Source: JAKACA01 sp050008715
GTDB lineage: Bacteria > Actinomycetota > Acidimicrobiia > Acidimicrobiales > Bog-793
NCBI GenBank assembly: GCA_050008715.1
Contig: JBEKMC010000063.1
Location: forward strand, 1 to 22,639
Direction of reading: 5' to 3'
Length of the DNA stretch: 22,639 nucleotides
Position 1 is the stretch's first letter. Every line of letters starts with the position of its first letter. The notes under the pieces were generated by a model. That model made no database searches and was not told the origin of the DNA. It saw only the letters and a program-made list of their open reading frames with translations. Both the position numbers and the translations under genes were made by a program. Below are positions 7,770 to 15,471 of this stretch, piece by piece.

Positions 7770-8618
7770 ATGGCTGAGGAGACGAGGGGCGAGCACTCGA
7801 TGTCGCTGCCGGCGGAGACCCTGAGGGCAGCTGCCGCCGAGACCGCACTCGATGCCGAGACGGCATCTGCCGCCCTGTCTCCTCCTGACGGCAGCCGGTA
7901 TTGGGTGTCCATGATCGCGAGCGTCGTGCTGCCACTGGCAGCCGCCCTCGTTCTCGTACCGTTCCGCGACCATTTCGCCAATGCAGCCGCCGCCCTCGTC
8001 CTCGTGGCCGTCGTCGTGGGCGTGGCCGCCTTCGGCGAGCGACCCTCGGGTTGGATCGCCTCGGTCTCGAGCTGCGTGTGGTTCGACTTCTTCCTGACAC
8101 GGCCCTACGAGCGCTTCTCGATTGCGGCGGCAAAGGACGTCGAGACGACGATCGCCCTGCTGGTAGTCGGCGTCGCCGTCACGGAGATCGCCGTGCGCAG
8201 TCGCCGTCACTTTGCCGTGGCGATGGAGGAGGGCAATTATTTGGCGCTCATCCACGACGTGTCCGATCTCGTCGCCCGAGGCGCGTCGACGGAGGCGGTG
8301 ATCGCCGCCGCCCGGGACGATCTCGTCGAGCTCCTCTTGCTTCGCGACTGCCGCTTCGAATCGACGAGCAGCCCTCGGCGCCGCGCCCAGCTGTTGCGCA
8401 ACGGCGAGGTGGAGCTCGGTGAGCAGCGTTTCGACGTGGCACGCGACGGCTTGCCCGACGACGAGGTCGATCTCGTCGTGCAGAGCAACGACCGTGAATA
8501 CGGCGTGTTCGTCATGGCCGTCGGAGCGCGCCGCCCCGTGTCCATCGAGCAGCGCGTCGTGGCGCTCGTCCTGGCGGACCAGGTGGGTGCCGCGCTGGCT
8601 GCGTCAGGCTCGAACTGA
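7770..8618 (+). CDS. Kinase-less KdpD-like membrane sensor (DUF4118 domain plus GAF-like region)
   Basis: This 282-residue protein has about four membrane helices between residues 45 and 140. The segment with GERPSGWIASVSSCVWFDFF and then LTRPYERFSI is typical of the DUF4118 membrane domain of the potassium sensor KdpD. The rest (about 155-282) looks like a GAF-type sensory domain. There is no histidine kinase core and no Usp/KdpD ATP-binding region. The ATG at 7770 follows GGAAAGA (7754-7760); GTG 7740 and ATG 7800 are alternatives. It lies between gap and a soluble GAF histidine kinase and has its own DosR-like box. It may be a membrane sensing partner of the kinase or a diverged regulator; the role is inferred only. 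Confidence 0.75.
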   Translation: MAEETRGEHSMSLPAETLRAAAAETALDAETASAALSPPDGSRYWVSMIASVVLPLAAALVLVPFRDHFANAAAALVLVAVVVGVAAFGERPSGWIASVSSCVWFDFFLTRPYERFSIAAAKDVETTIALLVVGVAVTEIAVRSRRHFAVAMEEGNYLALIHDVSDLVARGASTEAVIAAARDDLVELLLLRDCRFESTSSPRRRAQLLRNGEVELGEQRFDVARDGLPDDEVDLVVQSNDREYGVFVMAVGARRPVSIEQRVVALVLADQVGAALAASGSN

Positions 8619-8693
8619 TCCTCCTCCTCACCGGGAGACCCTGCGACCGCCCGGGCGCCCCTGCGACGGCGAGGCGCCCACGCCTGCACGGGA

Positions 8694-9833
8694 GTGAGTA
8701 GCGTCGAAGACGTGTCCGAGGTGATCGCGTCTGGGCTCGAGGAGTCGGGCCTGCTCGAGGCGATCCTCTCGATCGCGTCCGATCTCGAGCTCGAGGGCGT
8801 GCTCCGGCGCATCGTGTCCGCCGCCTGCACGCTGACAGACGCCACCTACGGCGCCCTCGGAGTGCTCGATGCCACGGGCGACGAGCTCGCTCAGTTCGTC
8901 ACTTTCGGGCTCTCGGATTTCGAGGAGGCTCGAATCGGTGAGGGACCCAAGGGCTACGGCGTCCTCGGCCTGCTCATCAACGACCCGCAACCCATCCGGC
9001 TGGCGGATCTCGGGGCGCACGAGAAGTCGTTCGGGTTCCCGCCGGGGCATCCGCCGATGCGCTCGTTTCTCGGGGTTCCGATTCGGGTGCGAGGGCTCGT
9101 CTTCGGCAACCTCTACCTCACCGAGAAACGGACCCAGGCGGAGTTCACCGAACGCGACGAGCGCCTCCTCTCGTCGCTCGCGGCCGCCGCCGGCGTCGCC
9201 ATCGACAACGCTCGCCTCCACCAACGTCTCGGCGAGCTGGCCTTGTTCGCCGACCGCGAGCGCATCGCTCGCGACCTGCACGACACCGTCATCCAGCGGC
9301 TCTTCGCCATCGGGCTCAGCCTGCAGGGGCTGGCCGGCGTGGTCGACCCACCGAGCGCAGGAGACCGCATCGAGGCGGCGGTCGACGAGCTCGACCTCAC
9401 GATCGCGGACATCCGCAGCACGATCTTCGCGTTGCAGGCGCGCAACGACATGGGTGTCCGTGCCGAGATCACGCGCGCCGCCACCGAGACGCGCGACGCC
9501 CTCGGGTTTCTCCCGCGCGTTGCCTTCGAGGGGCCGATCGACTCGGCTGCGGAGGCCGAAGTGGCCGCATCGGCGATATCGGTCGTGCGGGAGGCATTGT
9601 CCAATGCGGTCCGCCACGCCCGCGCCACGCGAGTCGAGGTGGTCGTGGCGGCGACGCCCCACGCATTCGAGGTGACGATCAGGGACAACGGCGGGGGGAT
9701 GCGTCGATCGGCGTCGCCAGCGGGCCACGGGCTGCGGAACATGGCGTCTCGGGCCGAGCGGTTGGGCGGCTCGCTGGATGTGCGATCGGCGCCGGGTGAG
9801 GGTACGACGATTCGATGGAGCGTGCCCCTGTGA
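8694..9833 (+). CDS. GAF sensor histidine kinase, DevS/DosT-like
   Basis: This 379-residue soluble kinase has one GAF domain (about 22-175), then a HisKA_3 dimerisation domain with phospho-acceptor His196 in RERIARDLHDTVIQRLF, and a HATPase_c domain with Asn304 (REALSNAVRHA), DNGGG (331-335) and GHGLRNM (344-350). The GAF carries HPPMRSFLGVPIRVRG and FGNLYLTEK. Its His119 and Tyr141 keep the 22-residue spacing between the proximal heme His149 and distal Tyr171 of mycobacterial DevS, so heme-based O2 or redox sensing is possible. DevS has two GAF domains, this has one. The GTG at 8694 has weak ribosome binding; GTG 8712 is an alternative. It starts 75 bases after the KdpD-like gene, so they may be cotranscribed. 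No response regulator is adjacent. Confidence 0.9.
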   Translation: MSSVEDVSEVIASGLEESGLLEAILSIASDLELEGVLRRIVSAACTLTDATYGALGVLDATGDELAQFVTFGLSDFEEARIGEGPKGYGVLGLLINDPQPIRLADLGAHEKSFGFPPGHPPMRSFLGVPIRVRGLVFGNLYLTEKRTQAEFTERDERLLSSLAAAAGVAIDNARLHQRLGELALFADRERIARDLHDTVIQRLFAIGLSLQGLAGVVDPPSAGDRIEAAVDELDLTIADIRSTIFALQARNDMGVRAEITRAATETRDALGFLPRVAFEGPIDSAAEAEVAASAISVVREALSNAVRHARATRVEVVVAATPHAFEVTIRDNGGGMRRSASPAGHGLRNMASRAERLGGSLDVRSAPGEGTTIRWSVPL

Positions 9834-9924
9834 CGACGCCTGCAACGTGACTGCGAGCATGCGGCTGATCGCCTGAGCCGGCTGCCGCCGCGTTGGTAAA
9901 GATTCGGGAAACTCTCGGGCAATG

Positions 9925-9967
9925 GGGTCCTTTGGCCCTATGCGCCCCGCGTCTCCCCCAGCACGAT
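9925..9967 (+). promoter_or_regulatory. DosR/DevR-like box and -10 element before the 10058 gene
   Basis: The dyad GGGTCCTTTGGCCC (9925-9938), followed by TATG, matches GGGNC-N4-GNCCC fully. CACGAT (9962-9967) is centred 33 bases past the dyad centre. Predicted transcription starts near 9974, giving a leader of about 84 bases. The rest of the 224-base gap after the kinase gene shows nothing else I can name. Confidence 0.6.
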
Positions 9968-10057
9968 GTATCGGGTGGTAGACGCGCAGCTAGCCGGCGC
10001 TTGTCCGCACGAGCGGAGGTCACCGGTCAGCCGAGCGGGAAGGCCGCAGGAGCCCGG

Positions 10058-10561
10058 ATGAGCGCCGAGATCGAGGGCGGGTCCGGCTTCGAACAATCTG
10101 CGGCAGGCGACGCCGGGTCCCCCTCCCGGCGCCGCCATGCCGTATTCATCAGTGATTTCGTGCACCTCGAGTACTCGTTCGACGAGGTGTCGCCCGCGCT
10201 CTTGGATCCCGACGGCGAGTGGCGCGATGTTGCCGCCGGCTCGGCGGCCCGCCAGCGTTTCGAGGTGATCATCGGTGAACCCCGGCGGAAGGATTTGAGC
10301 GTGATCATCCCGATGCGTTGGGAGCCGGTCGCATTCGAACGCCTCCTCCCGGTCCTCGACGCCGACATCGAGCTGCTGAGCCTCGGCGCCGAGCACTGCC
10401 GATTGTCGATGAGCGGCCGATACCAAGTGCCGCTCGCCCAGCTCGGAGCGACGCTCGACCGGCTGGCGATGCACCGCGTGGCCGAATCGGCCGTGAGGCG
10501 TTTCCTCTCCGAGATCGCCGACGTCCTGACGGCTCACCGGCCTGAGGCGCCGCCGGCCTGA
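10058..10561 (+). CDS. Uncharacterised 167-residue protein, possibly SRPBCC/START-like
   Basis: I do not recognise this gene with certainty. The first 27 residues are disordered and rich in Gly/Ser. Residues about 28-165 alternate short strands (AVFISDFVHLEYSF, QRFEVIIGEP, LSVIIPMRWEP, ADIELLSLGAEHCRLSMSGRY) and end in a long amphipathic helix (MHRVAESAVRRFLSEIADVL). That layout recalls SRPBCC/START ligand-binding folds. The ATG at 10058 follows GCAGGAG (10046-10052). A DosR-like box lies upstream and the DevS-like kinase gene just before it. It is convergent with the nitroreductase. Its stop lies in the second copy of a 16-base tandem duplication. Confidence 0.65.
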   Translation: MSAEIEGGSGFEQSAAGDAGSPSRRRHAVFISDFVHLEYSFDEVSPALLDPDGEWRDVAAGSAARQRFEVIIGEPRRKDLSVIIPMRWEPVAFERLLPVLDADIELLSLGAEHCRLSMSGRYQVPLAQLGATLDRLAMHRVAESAVRRFLSEIADVLTAHRPEAPPA

Positions 10562-10568
10562 GGCGCCG
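10537..10568 (+). repeat. 16-base tandem duplication across a stop codon
   Basis: Two identical copies of CCGGCCTGAGGCGCCG (10537-10552, 10553-10568) span the end of the 10058 gene; a partial third copy (CCGGCG) follows. The stop TGA is in the second copy. As 16 is not a multiple of three, the copy changes the frame and so the C-terminal residues. Confidence 0.85.
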
Positions 10569-10643
10569 CCGGCGTCACGGTTCGCCGGCCTGACGGCTCG
10601 CCGAATCGCCTGCAGTCAGCTTGAGCTGCGCTGGGACCCGCCG

Positions 10644-11654
10644 TCAGTGCTCGGTCGCGTCCAGCACGGAGTCGACAGGGCGGCGCGGCGTCGTCGGGTG
10701 GCCGTGGGCATAGCCCATGCGGAGGACGATCTGAGGGTGACCGAGGAGCCCGAGGCCGGCGGCCAACATCGCTCTCATCGAGGCGACTTCGGTCACCTGG
10801 GTCATCGGTGATGCCTGGACGCCCGCCGCCGCCGCTTCCAGCAGCAGACGGCCGAGCGCCTCGCCCGCCACGAGCCAGGCCCGGCGATCGTCACCAGGTG
10901 TTCCGACGATGCAGACGAGCGGGTGCTCGGCCGGCGGAGGGATGTCGTAGCCGGCGGCGTGGCTGTCATCGGGCTCGGTCTCGCTGAGCCGGGCAGCCTC
11001 CATCTCGCGGAGTTGGAAGGCCGAGGCACGTTCGTGCGTGGGGACGACGGCAGCGGCCGGGATCCCGTCGCCGGAGCCTTCGGGCCGGTTCAGCCAATTG
11101 GCGAGCTCGGCCTCGTAGCGGTCGTCGTGGCGTTCGATGTCGTCGGATCTCGCCAGCAAGACCGCCAGGGTGACCTCGTCGGCCTTGTGGCCGAGGACGC
11201 GGAGCCAGGCGCCGGCCTCGGCAACGGTGTGCTCCAGGCTGGCGACGAGGTCGTCGGGAACTGGAGTCTCGTCGAAACGCTCCCGAGCGGTGTACCGGGT
11301 CGGCACCGCCGCACGGAGGCGCTCGTCGTCGCCGGCGGGCTCGTCGCCACCGATCTCGATCCAGGCCAAGTGGTCGGGATCGACGGCGTCAGGCAGAAGG
11401 TGGACGGCGCAGGCCCGTCCGAGGGAACGGACGCCGATGCGAGCGAATTCGATGGCCGCACCGCAACTCAAGTGGAGATCGCGCTGCTCCGGGTCGATGA
11501 CTTCGAGAGATCGCGCACGATCGGCGAAGACGTCGAGGCCGACGACGTCTGCGCCGGCGGCCGTGCGGGCGGCGAAACGCCACGGCTGCGTGTTGTGCAC
11601 CGACGGCGCCTTCGTTGCGAGTTCGACGACCGTGCGAAGTTCCTCGGCGTTCAT
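10644..11654 (-). CDS. Acg-type nitroreductase family protein
   Basis: This 336-residue protein resembles the Acg subgroup of nitroreductase-like flavoproteins (mycobacterial Rv2032, Rv3127 and Rv3131 type). Marks are APSVHNTQPWRF (16-27), an internal ERFDETPVPDDL, and the C-terminal half GEALGRLLLEAAAAGVQASP and then PQIVLRMGYAHGHPTTPRRP. In mycobacterial Acg a lid closes the FMN site, and Acg-type proteins are hallmark members of the DosR dormancy regulon. A strong GGGAGGAG lies at 11658-11665. It starts 39 bases after cydC on the same strand and so is probably the last gene of the cydABDC operon, under the box before cydA. Catalytic activity is uncertain. Confidence 0.85.
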   Translation of the reverse strand: MNAEELRTVVELATKAPSVHNTQPWRFAARTAAGADVVGLDVFADRARSLEVIDPEQRDLHLSCGAAIEFARIGVRSLGRACAVHLLPDAVDPDHLAWIEIGGDEPAGDDERLRAAVPTRYTARERFDETPVPDDLVASLEHTVAEAGAWLRVLGHKADEVTLAVLLARSDDIERHDDRYEAELANWLNRPEGSGDGIPAAAVVPTHERASAFQLREMEAARLSETEPDDSHAAGYDIPPPAEHPLVCIVGTPGDDRRAWLVAGEALGRLLLEAAAAGVQASPMTQVTEVASMRAMLAAGLGLLGHPQIVLRMGYAHGHPTTPRRPVDSVLDATEH

Positions 11655-11693
11655 TGGCTCCTCCCGACCACGCGCACCCTCATCTTCACCGTA

Positions 11694-13523
11694 CTAGTCA
11701 AGCGTGAACTGTCCGCTCGCCTCCAAGCACTGTCCTCTCGCTTCCAAGCACTGTCCTCTAGCCTCCAAGCACTGGCGGCCACGATCGAGCGTGATCGTCT
11801 CGTCCATGCAAGCGAGATCGTCCTGTCGGTGGCTCATGAGCACGATGGTGCGGCCGCCGAGGACGCGCAGCATGTCGCCGAGCACCCGTGCGCCGGTGTC
11901 GGGGTCGAGGTGAGCGGTCGGCTCGTCGAGCACGACGACACCGGAGTGGCGGAGCATCACGCGGGCGAGACACAGGCGCTGGCGTTCTCCTCCGGAGAGG
12001 AGGCTGCCGTTCTCGCCCACGGTGGAGCCCAGCTGCAGCGGCAGTCGCTTGACGACCGAGGCGAGCCCGGCGATGCCAAGGGCTGTCCATAGCTCGTCAT
12101 CGGTGGCTCCCGGTCGCGCCATCTCCAGGTTCGCCCGGATGGATCCTGCGAACACGTGGTCGTCGCTCGAAAGGGCGCCGACAACGCGGCGCACGTCCCG
12201 TCCGGATACTGCCGCCGTATCGGTGACGCCGACGAATGCGCGACCGAGCTCGAGATCGACGAGGCGCAGCAACGCCGTCGCCACCGTGGACTTCCCGCTG
12301 CCGCTGGCGCCGGCGATGCCGAAGCGCCGTCCCTGCCCGACCGAGCAGCTGAGCTTTCGCAGGGCAAGATTCTCCGAGCCGGCGTAGCGCACGGTGACCT
12401 CGTCCAGGGTGACTGCATGCGGACCGGGCGCCAGGGGCAACGCCAGGGCCGGCTCGTGGACGGGCGAGGGGCGCCGTTCGAGAGCGAGAAGGCGCGCCCC
12501 TGCCTCCACATCGGCCGGCAGCTTGGAGAACGCCTCCGGCAGAGTGGCGACACTCTCGAAGGTCGCCAGCCCGAGCACGGGCAACACGGCTGCGTCGACT
12601 CGCGGCAGCGTGCCGGTGTGCATCGCCTGCACCGTCAACACGAGCAGGAGGACCAGGGTCGTGCCGGTCACGAGGACGCAGGCGGCCTGGCACGCCCCCC
12701 GCCGCCGCGCCGCCTGTAGCTGTGCCGTCCGCATCGCCACATCCAGGGCCTCGAGGCGTTCGAGTGCCGGTGAGAGGCGGCCGCTGGCGGCGAGCTCCGG
12801 TGCGGCCGCCAGCAGGTCTGCGACGTCGCCGGCGATCTCACCCCGGGCCTCCGCCACCCGCCGTGCCGGCCCCCGCCCCACACGATGGGCGATGAGCGGG
12901 ACGGCTGCGGCGTTGAGCAGGAGGCCGAGCAGGAGGGCGACCGCCGCGAGGGGCACGAGGAGCGCTGCGACACCGACGGCGGCGGCGACCGTGACGGCGC
13001 CTGCCAGCGACAGCGGGAGCACGAGGAGATAGAGGTTCTGGAGTCGGTCCACGTCGTCGACGCTGCGAGAGAGCACGTCCCCGGAACGCTCGCCGCCGAG
13101 TCCGGCGGGCGCCAAGCGTGCGAGCGTGGCGAAGAAACGCACCCGGAGCCGCCCAAGCACCCGGAACGCCAGGTCGTGCGTGCTGAGGCGCTCGAAGTAG
13201 CGGAGCCCAGCCTTCGAGAACGCGAGGAACTGGACGAGGCACATTGCGGCCGTGAGAGCGGTGAGGCCTGGTCGTTCGGCCGCCCGGTCGATCAGCCAGG
13301 CGGAGCTCGTGGCGAGCGCCGCCGCCGCCATCGAGGCGGCGCTGCCGAGGCCGATCGCCCGGGCGGCACGGCGCCCGTCGGGCTTCAGGACTCCGAGCAA
13401 GTCCGGCAGGACGTGGCGGCCGGTCGCCGCCGCCCCTCGCCCTGCCGGCCCTCGCCCTGCCGGCCGTCGCACCGCCGGCCCGAGCCCTGCCGGCCGTCGC
13501 ACCGCCGGCCCGCGCTCAGGCAC
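11694..13523 (-). CDS. cydC: CydC subunit of the CydDC ABC transporter
   Basis: This 609-residue membrane-ATPase half-transporter pairs with CydD; the heterodimer is needed to assemble cytochrome bd (reported roles are thiol export and heme handling). Six helices span about 55-335. The ATPase has Walker A GASGSGKST (405-413), signature LLSGGERQR (508-516), Walker B VVVLDEP (529-535) and the switch His565. The signature is more canonical than that of CydD. The GTG start overlaps the CydD stop by 8 bases. Both ends are repetitive: the N-terminus has VRRPAGLGPAVRRPAGRGPA and the C-terminus has three copies of QCLEARG-like heptads. A methionine further in could be the true start, but CydD overlap supports this one. 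Confidence 0.92.
   Translation of the reverse strand: MPERGPAVRRPAGLGPAVRRPAGRGPAGRGAAATGRHVLPDLLGVLKPDGRRAARAIGLGSAASMAAAALATSSAWLIDRAAERPGLTALTAAMCLVQFLAFSKAGLRYFERLSTHDLAFRVLGRLRVRFFATLARLAPAGLGGERSGDVLSRSVDDVDRLQNLYLLVLPLSLAGAVTVAAAVGVAALLVPLAAVALLLGLLLNAAAVPLIAHRVGRGPARRVAEARGEIAGDVADLLAAAPELAASGRLSPALERLEALDVAMRTAQLQAARRRGACQAACVLVTGTTLVLLLVLTVQAMHTGTLPRVDAAVLPVLGLATFESVATLPEAFSKLPADVEAGARLLALERRPSPVHEPALALPLAPGPHAVTLDEVTVRYAGSENLALRKLSCSVGQGRRFGIAGASGSGKSTVATALLRLVDLELGRAFVGVTDTAAVSGRDVRRVVGALSSDDHVFAGSIRANLEMARPGATDDELWTALGIAGLASVVKRLPLQLGSTVGENGSLLSGGERQRLCLARVMLRHSGVVVLDEPTAHLDPDTGARVLGDMLRVLGGRTIVLMSHRQDDLACMDETITLDRGRQCLEARGQCLEARGQCLEASGQFTLD
11706..11775 (-). repeat. 21-base in-frame repeats at the cydC 3' end
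   Basis: Three near-identical 21-base units (11706-11726, 11727-11747, 11748-11768) and the start of a fourth encode heptads of the form GQCLEAR. They add a Cys-containing tail after the ATPase domain. Confidence 0.88.
13440..13514 (-). repeat. 30-base in-frame repeats at the cydC 5' end
   Basis: Two 30-base units (13455-13484 and 13485-13514, one mismatch) plus a 15-base half unit (13440-13454) encode a Pro/Arg/Gly-rich N-terminal tail (GPAVRRPAGL). They end next to the cydD stop codon. Confidence 0.88.
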
Positions 13524-15471
13524 GACCTGGCATCCCCGTGAGCAGGCCTGACAGACCGGACCAGCTCGGACGCGACACGATCTCGTGCTCGGATCCGAGG
13601 TCGAGAACGCGGTCGCATCGGGCAGCGACCGCCGGTGAGTGCGTGACGACGACGAGTGCCGACGATGCAGTGGCGTCGAAGATGCCGGTCACGACGTGCT
13701 GCTCGATGCGGGCGTCGAGGTGGGCGGTCGGCTCGTCGAGCAGGTAGAGGTCGGCCCTGCGGCAAAGTGCGCGGGCAAGGCCTATCCGCTGGCGCTCTCC
13801 AGAGCTGAGGCCGCTCCCGCCCTCGCGCAAGGTCGCGTCGAGACCGCCGAGCGACGCGACGAGCTCCTCGGCGCCCGCATGCCGCAGGGCCGACGCCGCC
13901 TTGTCGGCGAACCCGATGCCGGCAAGCCCGATGCCGGCAAGCCCGATGGCGGCGAACCCGGCTTCGGTTGGCCCGTCCTCGCTGGTGAGGGTCACATTGG
14001 CGAGCACACTGCCCGTGACGATCGCAGGGGCTTGCGGCATCCAGGAGAGCTGCTGACGCCACGTCGCCAGGTCCGCCGTCTCGGACCATTCGCCGCCAAG
14101 GGCGAGCATCCCACCGCTCGGCCGCAGGTAGCCGAGCAACGCGATGAGGAGCGTGCTCTTGCCACAGCCGGTCGGTCCGACCACGGCCAGGCGCTCGCCC
14201 CGTTGCAGCGAGAGCGTGAGCGGGCCGAGTGCGAAGTCGGACCGCGGTCGCCGTAGGACGACAGCACGGAGCTCGACGAGCGGCACCGATACTTCACCGG
14301 AGGCGTTCGCCGATTGACTGGGTGCTGGGGGAGCAGGACGCCTGCCGGCGGGAGCGGGGCGCTCGCTGCCCGACGGCGCGTCGGCGTCGTCCGTGAGTGC
14401 AGCCAGCACGCGATCTGAGGCGCCGATCCCGTCCGCGGCCGCATGGAAGCGGGCCGACGCCTTCCGTAGCGGGAGGAAGACCTCGGGCGCGACGAGCAGC
14501 ACAGCAAGGGCGGTCGTCAGGTGTATCTGGCCGGACAGCAGACGGAGCCCGAGCACGATGGCGACGAGCGCGGTGGCGAGCGACGCGAGCAGCTCGAACA
14601 CGAACGACGAGAGAAACGCGTAGCGAAGCGTGCTCAGTGTCGCCACCCGGAGGCGGTCGGTCGTGTCCGCGATCGCCTTCAGCTGGTTGGCGATGCGGTC
14701 GTACAGCTTCAGGGTGGTGAGACCGCGGACGACGTCAGCGAAATGACCTCCGAGGTGCTCGAGCTCGGACCATTGGCGGCGCATCCGCCCGGCGGCCTCC
14801 TGACCGAGCAGGATCATGAACACGGGGACCACCACGAGCGTGCCCGCGAGGATGAGCGCCGACCAACGGTCGATGCCGAGCATCCAGCCGAGAAGGACGA
14901 ACGGCGCGAGGACGCCGACGACGAGTTGGGGCAGGTAGGCGGAGAAGTACTGGTCGAGGGTGTCGATGCCTCGCGTCGCGAGGAGGATCAGCTCGCCTGC
15001 TCCGGCGCCGGGCCGACGGGTCGCGATCGGCTCCGGCCCCCGCTCCACCAGCCGGCGGACGAGACGGCCCCGCAGCTCGCCGCGGACGGCGGTCGCCCCG
15101 CGCTCGGCCACGACCTCGCCCACGAAGGAAAGGGCGGCCCGGACGGCCACGGCGGCGACGAGCACGAGCAGGGGAGCGAGGAGCCGTCCAGCCGTCGTGC
15201 GCCCCGGCGCCGCGAAGGCGCGCCCGACACAGGTCGCGAGCGCGACTGCCTGAACGAGCACGGCGGCAGTCATCGCCGTGCCGACAGCCACGGCACCGAT
15301 GACGGCGGGACGAGCGGCCCGCGTCTCGCGGAGCAACCGGCGGTCGAACGGAGCCCGGCTGGCCCCGGGCTGCCGGCTGGCCCCGGGTTGCCGGCGTGAA
15401 CGCGTACCGGAGCTGGCCGGCAGGCTCAACTCGGCCGTCGCACGCGGGCTCGGAAGACCCAGTACGACCAT
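13516..15471 (-). CDS. cydD: CydD subunit of the CydDC ABC transporter
   Basis: This 651-residue half-transporter is the partner of CydC. Its N-terminal membrane domain contains VVAERGATAVRGELRGRLV and ARFHAAADGIGASDRVLAAL, typical of CydD. The ATPase has Walker A GPTGCGKST (432-440), signature LSSGERQR (near 556) and Walker B LYLLDEPTAHLD (near 580). An ATG at 15471, inside the end of cydB, is taken as the start; a TTG at 15429 that overlaps the cydB stop is an alternative and gives 637 residues. The same frame is open to 16272 but reads as a shadow of cydB before this point. Two sets of short in-frame repeats lie in the N-terminal tail and inside the ATPase domain. It overlaps cydB and cydC, so the operon is tightly coupled. 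Confidence 0.9.
   Translation of the reverse strand: MVVLGLPSPRATAELSLPASSGTRSRRQPGASRQPGASRAPFDRRLLRETRAARPAVIGAVAVGTAMTAAVLVQAVALATCVGRAFAAPGRTTAGRLLAPLLVLVAAVAVRAALSFVGEVVAERGATAVRGELRGRLVRRLVERGPEPIATRRPGAGAGELILLATRGIDTLDQYFSAYLPQLVVGVLAPFVLLGWMLGIDRWSALILAGTLVVVPVFMILLGQEAAGRMRRQWSELEHLGGHFADVVRGLTTLKLYDRIANQLKAIADTTDRLRVATLSTLRYAFLSSFVFELLASLATALVAIVLGLRLLSGQIHLTTALAVLLVAPEVFLPLRKASARFHAAADGIGASDRVLAALTDDADAPSGSERPAPAGRRPAPPAPSQSANASGEVSVPLVELRAVVLRRPRSDFALGPLTLSLQRGERLAVVGPTGCGKSTLLIALLGYLRPSGGMLALGGEWSETADLATWRQQLSWMPQAPAIVTGSVLANVTLTSEDGPTEAGFAAIGLAGIGLAGIGFADKAASALRHAGAEELVASLGGLDATLREGGSGLSSGERQRIGLARALCRRADLYLLDEPTAHLDARIEQHVVTGIFDATASSALVVVTHSPAVAARCDRVLDLGSEHEIVSRPSWSGLSGLLTGMPGRA
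13904..13959 (-). repeat. 15-base in-frame repeats inside the CydD ATPase domain
   Basis: Units at 13915-13929 and 13930-13944 are identical (GATGCCGGCAAGCCC); a third at 13945-13959 and a partial one at 13904-13914 are diverged. They encode IGLAG pentads (AAIGLAGIGLAGIGFAD) between Walker A and the signature motif, in the helical subdomain that contacts the membrane part. Confidence 0.88.
15355..15390 (-). repeat. 18-base in-frame repeat in the CydD N-terminal tail
   Basis: Two 18-base units (15355-15372, 15373-15390, one mismatch) encode RQPGAS twice, ahead of the first membrane helix. Confidence 0.85.

Noticed and set aside
8941..8956. GGGACCCAAGGGCT inside the kinase gene, similar to a box
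   Set aside because: Its right half does not fit GNCCC and it lies within coding sequence.
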